A stretch of DNA of 64,000 nt from contig NW_023503555.1 of the NCBI RefSeq assembly GCF_014529535.1, positions 8,122,001-8,186,000 on the forward strand. The letters are read 5' to 3'. Below, one piece after another: positions 46,588 to 56,440 of the stretch; position 1 is the stretch's first letter; each line of letters starts with the position of its first letter. The translations under genes were made by a program, and so were the position numbers. The notes under the pieces are model-generated. The model was given only the letters and a program-made list of their open reading frames with translations. It was not told where the DNA came from and did no database searches. This stretch comes from Bradysia coprophila (taxonomy: Eukaryota > Arthropoda > Insecta > Diptera > Sciaridae).

Positions 46588-46876
46588 CTTCTTCTTCTTC
46601 TTCTTTTTCAGCCTGTTTCTATCCACTGCTGGATGTAGGCCTCTCCAACTTTTTTCCATTTCGTACGATCCATTACCATTTGCTGCCAGTTTGTACCTGC
46701 AATATTCTTAATTCCGTTTGTCCATCTCTCTGGTGGTCTACCTATAGCTCGTCTTTTATATGGTCGCCAGTTCATGATCTTTTTGGTCCAACGTTCGTCT
46801 GTCCTTCTTGCAATATGTCCCGCCCAGCTCCATTTCAGAGATGCTATTCTTTCCATGACATCAACGACCCTGTCAA
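46588..46876 (-). mobile_element. 5'-truncated LINE (RTE-like 3' end)
   Basis: The minus strand encodes KWSWAGHIARR, WRPYKRRAIGRPPERW and NWQQMVMDRTKW, the C-terminal tail of RTE-type reverse transcriptases. The same kind of tail is in the LINE at 60136-63189. It ends in a run of AAG triplets and is flanked by AGTCAAAGTT at 46578-46587 and 46877-46886. It was inserted in the first exon of a zinc-finger gene, in the same orientation. Confidence 0.9.
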
Positions 46877-47419
46877 AGTCAAAGTTGATGTCTCCTAAAT
46901 CGCTCAAGCTTTTACCACCTTGTGTTGTTAGCTCACCCTGTGCTGCTTGTTCTGTTTCCATAATATAACGATCAATCTCATAACTGATATCGTCAATGTC
47001 CCAGTTAGTGTATCCGAAAACGTTGAAGTTTTGGTCAAAATGATGAGCAGCAACGCTTGACGGAGACACTGGTGAGGCTAACGAGTCCAGTACATCCAAT
47101 AAGTCTTCACACATATTCTCCTCCACATTATTAAATTCAATATTTGGGTGAGCTGCGTGTTCAGCATGGCTAAGCCCGTCTACGAAGTTCTCAAGGAATG
47201 TCTCCGATATATCCAGAATTGACGCCATGTAAGTTGTAAGCTTTGTGCCGTAAAATGGCTTGACTGTCGTTGGCGAGGCTGTAAGTTTGATTTTATTTGT
47301 TGACGTGGTAGACTTACAGATATGATTGTGTCAACCCAAACAAGACTATCAATAGAGTGACGTAAAAACACTTTGCTTGATGACTAGTTATGCAGTTTTG
47401 CGTTGATCGTACATGTTTT

Positions 47420-47470
47420 CGTTGTTGTACCAGAACGTTAACCCTTTCAACGTTATTGGATAATCGCCAA
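47420..47470 (-). promoter_or_regulatory. Family-wide upstream block (example copy)
   Basis: The block TACCAGAACGTTAACCCTTT, continuing through CAACGTTATTGGRTAATCGCC, occurs near 38401, 40740, 43443, 47428, 50287 and 52648 on this strand and inverted near 53745 and 59145. It always lies a few hundred bases 5' of a family start codon or its relic. Conservation marks it as a possible promoter element, or simply as part of the duplicated unit. Confidence 0.45.
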
Positions 47471-47713
47471 TGAAAATGAATGGAAAGTCTTCAAGGCATA
47501 TAACTGATACGACTGCTATTTCGGTATGATTTTGCTTGAAAAAAAATTCGAGATATTAGGACAAGACAACGGTCAATGTCAAAACGTTTTGTGGACAGAC
47601 AAACACCTCGAAGAGGAGACATTTATTCAGAATTCAAAATACAAAACTGATCCATCGGCAGCACGAAGACACTGACTAAAAACGAAAATGTACGTCGCCG
47701 TCGTTGTTAGAAA

Positions 47714-50095
47714 TCAGTCAAAAATCATATATCGGCTACTCTCCTCCTTTTTGTGCAGTGAACGATGACTATGTAGACTGGATTTTCGGTAAAACGTTTT
47801 ATTGCACATGTTGCACTCATAAGGCATTGTACCTGCAATCAAAATTTTCAATTTATTTCGCGATGTGTCCATTTTCGGAGTCGATAAACAAACCGGTGTG
47901 AATATTCTGGTGATCCATCATAGACTCCTTACGCCGAAATGGTCTCCTGCAGATGTCACACGTGAACTCAGTTCCTGAAAAAGGAAATTTTCGCACAAAA
48001 CAAAATAGTTATTTGTGTATCTGTTTTGGACGTTTGATTTTAGGCAATTTCGCGAGTTGTAGCCCGAACGAAGTGAGGGCTACATGCGAAAGTGCCTAAA
48101 ATCAAACGTCCAAAACAGATACTCAAAAAATTTTTCATGTAAGGGGTCGAAAACCCGAGAAAAATCTCGAAACTCCCTCATTTTCGGCCCCGACACATGA
48201 AAATAAAATTTTCAGACCTGGAAATGACTTGTGGGGAAGCTTACTGGTGTGAATCAACGCACTATAAACAACTAGACGCAATTAAGTTTTTCATTTTTGT
48301 GAGTCCTTTGATGATCGGTTAGAGCGTGTTTACGTTTGAACGTAGCATGACAGATCGAACATTCGAATGGTTTCAATACAAGTCTGATTTTTTTTTGGAA
48401 ATTTTAGTTTTTGTCTCAGTGGGTCTCTTACTGACTTCATTTTCACTTACCACTATGAGAACTTTGATGAACGTCTAGATAAGTGCTTAATTTGAAAGCA
48501 CGATTACAAATCAAACATATGAACGGCCTCGCGTCTGTGACACAAATTTTGTGGAAATTCAGTGGGTCTTCTCGGTTGAACTTTCTTTTCACTTACCAGA
48601 ATGAGTGCTTTCATGTCTGGCCACATCGTTTGCTCTAGTGCCAGCATAATCACATTGCGCGCACTTGTATGGCTTTTCGCCTACGTAAAGCAAATTGGAA
48701 GTTTAAATGTTATCACAGAAATTCTGCCATAAGTGTCTTTGTCCTTACCAGTGTGGACCCACAAATGTTTGGTCAGTTCGGATTTCTTTCTGAATTGCTT
48801 GCCACACTCTGCACAGGTATGAGATTTCGGTTCTTTTAAATGAGGACAACGATCGACTAAATCGACTTGGATTTTAGCAAAACAAATTGTGTGGAAGAAG
48901 AAGAACTTACGTTTACGACGACCTTTTCCGGCATTTTTAAGAGGAATTTCGCAGCTTTTTCCAATTATTTGATCCTGGAAATGAGGAGCGGTTAGTAGAT
49001 GAAAAGTCTCATTGATAATCACAAGCGGAGAAAATGTCAACAAAATGCCCACTCCAACACTTCATCGTTCATCCATGTAATTCAAGGAGCTCACATCAAG
49101 GCAGCATTACCAAAAGATCAATTGCCATTACCTGACATTCGTCCAGTTGCGATGCATCTTCTGATTGCTCAATACTGTCCACAGACATAGCAGTTCTTCC
49201 ATGTGGCAATGCATCTTCCATCTGATGATTCTTTATAGCAACGCCAACACTGGGTTCACAATGCTGCACTTTGAGAGTGTGCGCACCGGTTCTGAAATAG
49301 TCTGAAATCACGACTGTGACGAGATTACCAACGCAAACTGTGTCCTTACACGGAAGCATTCGATTCATTAGCGCTATTGTTTCTCTTCGGATCTAGGCAA
49401 ACATGTGAAGGCAAAACAGGAGGTATCTCGTCCCCTAATGCAGCATTGTACTTCTTCTGCTTGAGCGTTGGATCGCATAAAGAATTCAGTTTCGTCGTTC
49501 CATTACAACTGACATTGCAACTTGACGTGTCTGAGTCATGATTGACGCATCCTAAATCAATCAAGCTTGGGCCAACTTGTGAGGTTAATTCACTTGGTGC
49601 TGTTTTTTCTGCTCGCATAGAACCTCCACCATCGTCACAATCGATGTTGCTGCTCGAACAGCCTGACTCGTTTATAATAACGATTTTCGAAGTTATTTCG
49701 CACGGTGCTTGTTCTGCTTGCATTGTATCTACACCAACGTTCCGATTGTGACTCCACTTGTCAAGGTTGATGTATCCTATATGGCTCAAATTTTGACCAT
49801 CTTGTGATGTCACCTCTCCCTGTGCTGCTTTTTCTGCATCATCCGTAATATTTCCGTCAACCCTACAACTGATATTGTCAGTGTCCAAGTTTAAAACGCT
49901 TAAGTTTTGATCAACATTATGAAATGCAACGTTTAATGGAGAGGCTAACGAGTCCAGTACATCCGATAGGTCTTCATATAAATTCTCCTCCACATTATCA
50001 AATTCAATATTTGGGATAGCTGCATGTTCAGGATGGTTCAGCTCGGCTACCAAGTTCTCAAGAAATTGGTCAGATAAATCCAGAATTGAAGACAT
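47714..50095 (-). CDS. C2H2 zinc-finger protein, family copy 3, about 473 aa if exon 7 is skipped
   Basis: Exons: 50095-49350, 49291-49132, 48974-48911, 48832-48749, 48680-48597, 48534-48451, 47974-47894, 47832-47714. It starts MSSILDLSDQFLENL. An acidic repeat region is followed by a short basic exon (GKGRRKR) and finger exons, one finger each. The finger exon that should lie near 48383-48295 has five extra bases causing a stop and has lost its donor to a deletion. Finger exons are 84 nt and phase 1 on both sides, so skipping it keeps the frame and gives five fingers. The last finger differs from its twin at 56441-58890: a small indel changes the C-terminus and restores a normal C2H2 ending. 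It is either a working variant or an early pseudogene. Confidence 0.6.
48009..48200. mobile_element. Foldback MITE with CTGTTTTGGACG ends (in intron of copy 3)
   Basis: TATCTGTTTTGGACGTTTGA at the left is the reverse complement of a sequence near 48108, with AGGCAATTTCGC pairing further in. A second patch near 48145-48195 also folds. The twin gene has no insertion at this point (near 58603) but carries its own copy of the same family elsewhere (58320-58520). Relatives are at about 40025-40095 and 63330-63400. Confidence 0.7.
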
Positions 50096-50635
50096 GTGAG
50101 CGTTGTGCCGAAAAATGGCTCGATTGTCGTTGACGAGGAAGTATCATCAGGCTGTAACTTTGATTTGTTGATGGGGAAGACTTACAGATATGAATGTGTC
50201 AACCCAAAGAAGACTAACAATAGATTGACGTTACAGCACTTTACTTGATGCAGTTGCATTGATCGTAGTCTCACTTTTCCGGTTTTGTACCAGAACGTTA
50301 ACTCTTTCAACGTATTGGGTAATCGCCAATGAAATAGGGAGCGTCAGATTTTTTGCCAATAAATGCCCGACAATACCGCAGACCAAAGCCCTATCATAAT
50401 CTCATAATTGGAAAGTGGATAAATGTGTTACATAGACACAGTGCATCAATGGAGCGAAAATAATTAAATTTTGACCGAATGTCAACATATTTTGTTGACA
50501 GACACACACCTCGACGAGGAGACATTTATTCAGAATTCAATTAAGGAGATACGAAATACAAAACTAAATCCATCGGTCAATATACCAAACAAGTACGTCA
50601 CCATCATTCCAAAGGTTATTCCCATAATATAAATC

Positions 50636-52458
50636 TTAGACAGTAGCAATTCTGTGCCGTCTACGATGATTGGTTAACGCAATTTTTAGGGCAAACGTTT
50701 TATTGCACACGTTGCATTCGTACGGTCTTTCACCTGCAATCAAAAATTTCAATTTGTTTCGAGATGTGCCCACTTTCGGAGTCGATAAACAAACCGGTGT
50801 GAATATTCTTGTGATCCCTCAAGTACGTTTTAGACCGAAATGTTTTATTGCAGTAGTCACACGTGAACTCATTTTCTGAAAAAGAAGTTTTCGTAAAAAA
50901 AACAAAATCCAAATTTTTCAGACCGGAAATGGTTATGAGTGAAAGTTTACTCGTGTGAATCGATAAACAAACTGGACTTGATGCCCGGAAGCAACTGTCT
51001 TCCTGATCTACTTTCACTTACCACTATGAGACCTTTGATGATCGGTTAGATTTTGTTTACGTTTGAACGTAGCATGACAGGTCGAACATTCGAATGGCCT
51101 CGCGTCTGTGAAACAAAATTTTTGGGATTTTTTAGTTTGTGGGTCAGTGGGTTGATCTTCTTTTGAGTTGAACTTTCTTTTCACTTACCGGAATGAATCT
51201 TTTCATGACTGATCAAATAGCTTTCATACCTGCTAGCATAGTCACATTGCGAGCACTGGTACGGCCTTTCGTCTACACATAGCAAATTGAAAGTTAATAT
51301 CACTGAAATTCTGGCCCGGGCAAAAACAATGAGTGTCTTCGTACTTACCAGTGTGGATCATTGAATGTGCGGTCAGAATGTGTTTCGTACTGAATTGCTT
51401 GCCACACTCTGCACAGGTATGAGATTTTGGTTCTTTTAAATGAGAACAACGTTCGACTTAATTGAAAACAAATTGTGTGGAAGAAGAACTTACGTTTACG
51501 ACGACTTTTTTCAGCATTTTTAAGAGAAATTTCGCTACTTTTTCCAATTAATTGAACCTGGAAATGAAAAGCGGTCAGTAGATGAAAAGCTGCATCGGTA
51601 ATCACGGGCGGAAATAAATCTCAAGAAAATGACAACTCCAACAGAGCATCTTTAAGGCCGTTTGAAATGCCATCCACGTTGGGTGAGGTACAGTGTCTTG
51701 AAGATGATCTACACTCCATTGTTCATCAATGTAATTCAACGTCTCACATCAAGACAGGAATACTAAAAGACTTGTTGCAATTACCTGACATTCATCCAAT
51801 TGCGATTGCTCACTACTGTCCACTGGCGTCGTAGTTCTTCTATGCGACAATAATTCTTCTAGCTGATGATTCGCTAGAGAAGAGTTGACATCCGATTCAC
51901 AATGCTGCACTTTGAGAGCGCACGCACCGGGTCTGAAATAGTCAGAAATCACGACTGTGTAGATATTACCAACAGAAACTATGTCCCTTACACAGAAGCG
52001 TTCGAATCATGAGCGTTATTCTTTCTCTTCCATTCCATTCCATTATAATCGACATTGCTACTTGACGTGACTGACTCAAAGCTGTTGTATCTTAAATCAC
52101 TAAAGCTTGGATCGATTTGTGGGAATATTCCAACTGGTGCTGCTTGTTCTGCTCGCATAATACCTCTACAAACGTTACAATTGGTATCGCTGCTCGACGA
52201 GCCTGATTCCAATTGCATTAAATCCCCAGCAACGTTCCGACAGATATTGCCGCTCGCCGAGCCTGAGTCATAGTTAATGTCTCCGAAGACGCCGAAGCCT
52301 GGTGAGGGTACCGAGTCCAGTACATCCAATAGGCCATTACACATATTCTCCTCCACATTATCAAATTCATTATTTGGGAGAGCTGCGTTTTCGGGATGGT
52401 TCAGCTTGAGTACCAAGTTGTCAAGAAATTGGTCAGATAAATCCAGAATTGAAGCCAT
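50636..52458 (-). CDS. C2H2 zinc-finger protein, family copy 4, five fingers
   Basis: The ATG is at 52458 (MASILDLSDQFLDNL). The first exon runs to about 51992 and has only two or three of the 44-residue repeats. Then come a linker exon (ALKVQHCESDV..., about 51934-51787), a basic exon (EKSRRKR), and five single-finger exons. Their fingers begin HTCAECGKQF, YQCSQCDYAS, FECSTCHATF, FTCDYCNKTF and YECNVCNKTF. The TAA stop is at 50636 and a GAATAAATG poly(A) block lies near 50523. All junctions I checked keep the frame. Compared with copy 6 it lacks one finger exon and part of the acidic region, showing that finger number varies by whole exons. It is probably a nuclear DNA-binding protein with unknown target. 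Confidence 0.75.
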
Positions 52459-52842
52459 GTGAGCGTTGTGCCCAATTATTGTTGTCTAGGAAGAATCAGG
52501 CTGTAACTTTGATTTGTTGACGGGGGAGACTTTTACAGATATGATTGTGTCAACCCAAACAAGACTGTCCATAGATTGACATTACAACACTTTGCTTGAT
52601 GATGAGTTATGCAGTTTTGCGTTGATCGTACATGTTTCCGTTTTTGTACCAGAATGTTAATTAACCCTTTTAACGCATTGGGTAATCGCCAGTTTTATAC
52701 ATGTTGTTCTGTCTGTGGGTATAGCGAACGATGCTGTCTTTTATTACCTTATCTTTCATAAAGGTGAATTCAAAAATCCAACTTCTCCGTAACGGTAATG
52801 CGAAGGCGCGCTAACGTTAATGTTAATGCTAGTGATCTCCCT
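52459..52842. other. Upstream region of copy 4 and spacer of the inverted duplication
   Basis: It contains the family upstream block in a diverged form near 52646 and then about 150 bases of sequence unlike the rest of the cluster. No gene is seen. Confidence 0.5.
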
Positions 52843-52860
52843 ACGAAAACTTCTTTTTCA

Positions 52861-53101
52861 GAAAATGAGTTCACGTGTGACTACTGCAATAACATATTTC
52901 GGTGTAAAACGTACTTGAGGGATCACAAGAATATTCACACCGGTTTGTTTATCGACTCCGAAAGTGGTCACATCTCGAAATAAATTGAAATTTTTGATTG
53001 CAGGTGAAAGACCGTACGAATGCAACGTGTGCAATAAAACGTTTGCCCTAAGTGTTGCGTTAACCAATCATCGTAGACGGCACAGAATTGCTACTGTCTA
53101 A
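52861..53101 (+). pseudogene. Two-finger 3' remnant of a zinc-finger gene (family copy 5)
   Basis: After a TTTTTCAG acceptor comes a finger exon (FTCDYCNNIFRCKTYL) and, after a second acceptor near 53003, the last finger (YECNVCNKTFALS) ending in TAA at 53101. These match the last two exons of copy 4 in inverted orientation. All upstream exons are missing because the duplication breakpoint falls just before them, so this is a remnant unless it is spliced to other exons. Confidence 0.75.
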
Positions 53102-53284
53102 GATTTGTATTATCGGAATAACCTTTGGAATGATGGTGACGTACTTGTTTGGTATATTGACGAAAACAATTCATTTTTAGTCTGTGGAAACAAAATCCTT
53201 TGTGCTGCCGATGGATTTAGTTTTGTATTTTGTATCTCCGTAATTGAATTCTGAATAAATGTCTCCTCGTCGAGGTGTGTGTCT

Positions 53285-53559
53285 CAAAGTATATAAACAC
53301 TGAAGGTAACGCGAATCCGCAAGAACACACGGATCCAAAGTTTCGGGTGAATATAATCTTTATAATGTTGGACACAAGTCAAATTCACTTTGTTAAGTTG
53401 CAACACATGCCAAAACTCAATACTAAACAACGCAGTTCCAACAACGCCAAACGTCACGGATACAACATAACAAATCTTATATTCACCCGAAACTTTGGAT
53501 CCGTATTTCTTGCTATTCCCTGAGGATTTGCGTTACCTTCAGTATGTATATTTACCTTG
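53285..53559. mobile_element. hAT-like MITE, 275 bp, with 8-bp target duplication
   Basis: It is flanked by GTGTGTCT at 53277-53284 and 53560-53567. The left end CAAAGTATATAAACACTGAA is followed by GGTAACGC. The right end reads GCGTTACCTTCAGTATG and continues to CCTTG. CCAAAGTTTCGGGTGAATAT pairs with its complement near 53480. The left arm of the large duplication has the empty site near 50500, which confirms the boundaries. Confidence 0.9.
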
Positions 53560-53858
53560 GTGTGTCTGTCCACAAAATATGTTGACTTTCGGTCAAAATT
53601 TAATTATTTTCGCTCCATTGATGCACTGCGTCTATGTAACACATTTATCCACTTTCCAATTATGAGATTATGATAGGGCTTTGGTCTGCGTTATTGTCGG
53701 GCATTTATTGGCAAAAAATCTGACGCTCCCTATTTCATTGGCGATTACGCAATACGTTGAAAGGGTTAACGTTCTGGTACAAAACCGGAAAAGTGCGACT
53801 ACGATCAATGCAACTGCATCAAGTAAAGTGCTGTAACGTCAATCTATTGTCGTTGGAA

Positions 53859-56327
53859 TGGGCCAATTAGTGTAGCTTGAGGCCGTACTTCACTCACTAC
53901 GAGATTTTCTTCACTGATTTTGTTCAGTATTGTTGCTACACAGAAGGCTAAGAAATGTTGCTGCTACACAGAAGGCTAAGAAACATTTTCAGTTAAATTA
54001 TTTCAGTCAAATTGACTTCAATCGAAGTTTTTCGCGAGATTTTCGCATTGTTTTTCTGTTTTTCCGTTTCGTTGTCGTTGTTGCTGTTTTGCCGGTGATT
54101 TTGCAATTTTCGCTGGATGGATGAATGGTGAAAATGAGCGGATCAGACGGTTGGTGACGTGAGTACGGTGCATGAGAATTTTTATTTTTTATTTTTTACT
54201 TTTGAAGCTCAGGCTCAGTTCTTTTGTTTACTTTGCTGCATTTTTTGGTGATTTCTTAGCAGCTTTCCGCTATTTCCCCAAATTTTCCATCAGCAGATGG
54301 CAATTTCTCAATGCAAACTATCCTACACTTGTTCATGGAACGTTTTGCTGCTGTCTTGTGTAAGAGGCTAGCGGAAGCAACTGAAGATGGTCAGTCCACT
54401 CTGACCAGTGACCGCCGTTAGTTCTCGAGGTCGAAACAGCTTTTCTTTCTTCTTTTTTGTCACTTTACGTGATGTGTGGGCAAGGGAAGAGCTATAGCTC
54501 TGTTTGTCGTTCCGAAGGATAGTTTCTTTGTGATTTAGTGAATGTGAAAAAGGAGTCCTGTTTTGGTTTGTGTGCAGATGTCCGGTTCTTGCAATTTGCG
54601 CCCCTGAGCTTTTCGTCTCAGGTTAAGCAAAATTGGCATGTGCGAAGTTGTTTATGTCGTCGTAAGATGAAAGGTGCCCTGGCACTATCGTTGTCCACTC
54701 TTACCTTGTTAGGCGGCGCTTATTGCATGGATTGGGGTATTAGCGTTTTTTGGGGCTCCCATTGTGTTCCACTTTGCAAGAGGGAACGAGAAGTAGCTGT
54801 GTGAAACGAAACGAATGAATGCAATAGCCGTGTGAAACGAATGCAATGTTACTGAAATCTCTGGTTGGTTTGTATCCTGATTTCAAACGTGATGATGAAT
54901 GTCTGACCTGCCTGATGGTACGCGGAATTTCTTTAACGGACCTACGCGACCTGTGGGCGAGAATCTCATCAAGCCCGATGTGGACAAAATCGTTCTGCTC
55001 GGACCTGGATGATGCAATTTGATTTGGGTCGGGCCAAAAAACGGACCAAGAATGAATGATTGGAGTTAGGGAGGAAAGCAGGTTGTGGAAAGCGAAAGCG
55101 AAAACGGAAAACGGAAATGTTTCTTTGTGTGTTGAGGATTGAGGTCAGTCTTTGCAAGTCGAGTGCTTGTGAGTCACTTCTTGCAAGAGTCATTTTCGAC
55201 CAATGATTTTGTCGTTTGCTGCTGTGCTTCACTCGCTGTTGATCGCTTTAGCAGTCATCATAGTTTTGCTTATACTGTTACTTCACTCGCAATTGTAATT
55301 TCGTAGATTCAGTTACGGTTTATGACTTCAAAGACTGGATTTAGTCTCTTTCTGATGTTTCCATTGTAAAGCCGACCAAAGTTGATCTTTGCAGATCGAG
55401 TACTATAGCGAGTCATTCCCTGCAAATTGAGTTTCAACGTTTGTGTTTTGAAGGCGACTGGTTGATCTTTACAGATTGAGTGCTGGCGAGTCATTCTCTG
55501 TAAATAGAGTTTCGTCATCCGGAATTTTGGGCCAATTAGTGTAGCTTGAGGCCGTACTTCACTCACTACGAGATTTTCTTCACTGATTTTGTTCAGTATT
55601 GTTGCTACACAGAAGGCTAAGAAATGTTGCTGCTACACAGAAGGCTAAGAAACATTTTCAGTTAAATTATTTCAGTCAAATTGACTTCAATCGAAGTTTT
55701 TCGCGAGATTTTCGCATTGTTTTTCTGTTTTTCCGTTTCGTTGTCGTTGTTGCTGTTTTGCCGGTGATTTTGCAATTTTCGCTGGATGGATGAATGGTGA
55801 AAATGAGCGGATCAGACGGTTGGTGACGTGAGTACGGTGCATGAGAATTTTTATTTTTTATTTTTTACTTTTGAAGCTCAGGCTCAGTTCTTTTGTTTAC
55901 TTTGCTGCATTTTTTGGTGATTTCTTAGCAGCTTTCCGCTATTTCCCCAAATTTTCCATCAGCAGATGGCAATTTCTCAATGCAAACTATCCTACACTTG
56001 TTCATGGAACGTTTTGCTGCTGTCTTGTGTAAGAGGCTAGCGGAAGCAACTGAAGATGGTCAGTCCACTCTGACCAGTGACCGCCGTTAGTTCTCGAGGT
56101 CGAAACAGCTTTTCTTTCTTCTTTTTTGTCACTTTACGTGATGTGTGGGCAAGGGAAGAGCTATAGCTCTGTTTGTCGTTCCGAAGGATAGTTTCTTTGT
56201 GATTTAGTGAATGTGAAAAAGGAGTCCTGTTTTGGTTTGTGTGCAGATGTCCGGTTCTTGCAATTTGCGCCCCTGAGCTTTTCGTCTCAGGTTAAGCAAA
56301 ATTGGCATGTGCGAAGTTGTTTATGTC
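53859..56327. mobile_element. Non-autonomous element with 800-bp terminal direct repeats (TRIM/LARD-like)
   Basis: Positions 53859-54658 and 55528-56327 are direct repeats with no differences in the parts I compared (offset 1669). They begin TGGGCCAATTAGTGTAGC and end GTTGTTTATGTC. The 869 bases between hold no gag or pol. They do hold an imperfect repeat with GTTGATCTTTGCAGATCGAG-like units (55380-55510). The empty site is preserved in the left arm of the duplication near 50215. Near-identical terminal repeats suggest recent retrotransposition, but the ends are not TG...CA and no clean target duplication is seen, so the class is uncertain. Confidence 0.65.
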
Positions 56328-56440
56328 TTCTTTGGGTTGACACATTCATATCTGTAAGTCTTCCCCATCAACAAATCAAAGTTACAGCCTGATTGTTTCT
56401 CGTCAACGACAATCGAGCCATTTTTCGGCACAACGCTCGC

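Larger units (their letters stand above)
43795..47228 (-). pseudogene. C2H2 zinc-finger family copy 2, disrupted by two transposons
   Basis: This starts with MASILDISETF (ATG at 47228) and has the longest N-terminal region of the family, at least seven repeats of about 44 residues. A truncated LINE (46588-46876) interrupts this exon and brings a stop codon. A hAT-like MITE (45375-45930) interrupts it again in the middle of a repeat. Downstream, finger exons [30 protein letters not shown] and YECNLCDETF can be read. The exon starting PFTCDVCKRQF has lost its histidine half and its donor site. The copy cannot make a full protein, although an internal promoter cannot be excluded. Confidence 0.8.
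47216..50905 (-). repeat. Left arm of a giant inverted duplication
   Basis: This matches in reverse complement 52843-59392 once later insertions at 53285-53559 and 53859-56327 are set aside. It includes a whole zinc-finger gene, its 5' region and the last two finger exons of the next gene. The outer end coincides with the ATGGCGTCAAT start region of copy 2. The right arm ends there because a family-2 repeat abuts it. Confidence 0.9.

Noticed and set aside
53930..54804. Open frames in the terminal direct repeats and just inside them
   Set aside because: Each is short, two are exact repeats at +1669, and none resembles gag, pol or a host protein.
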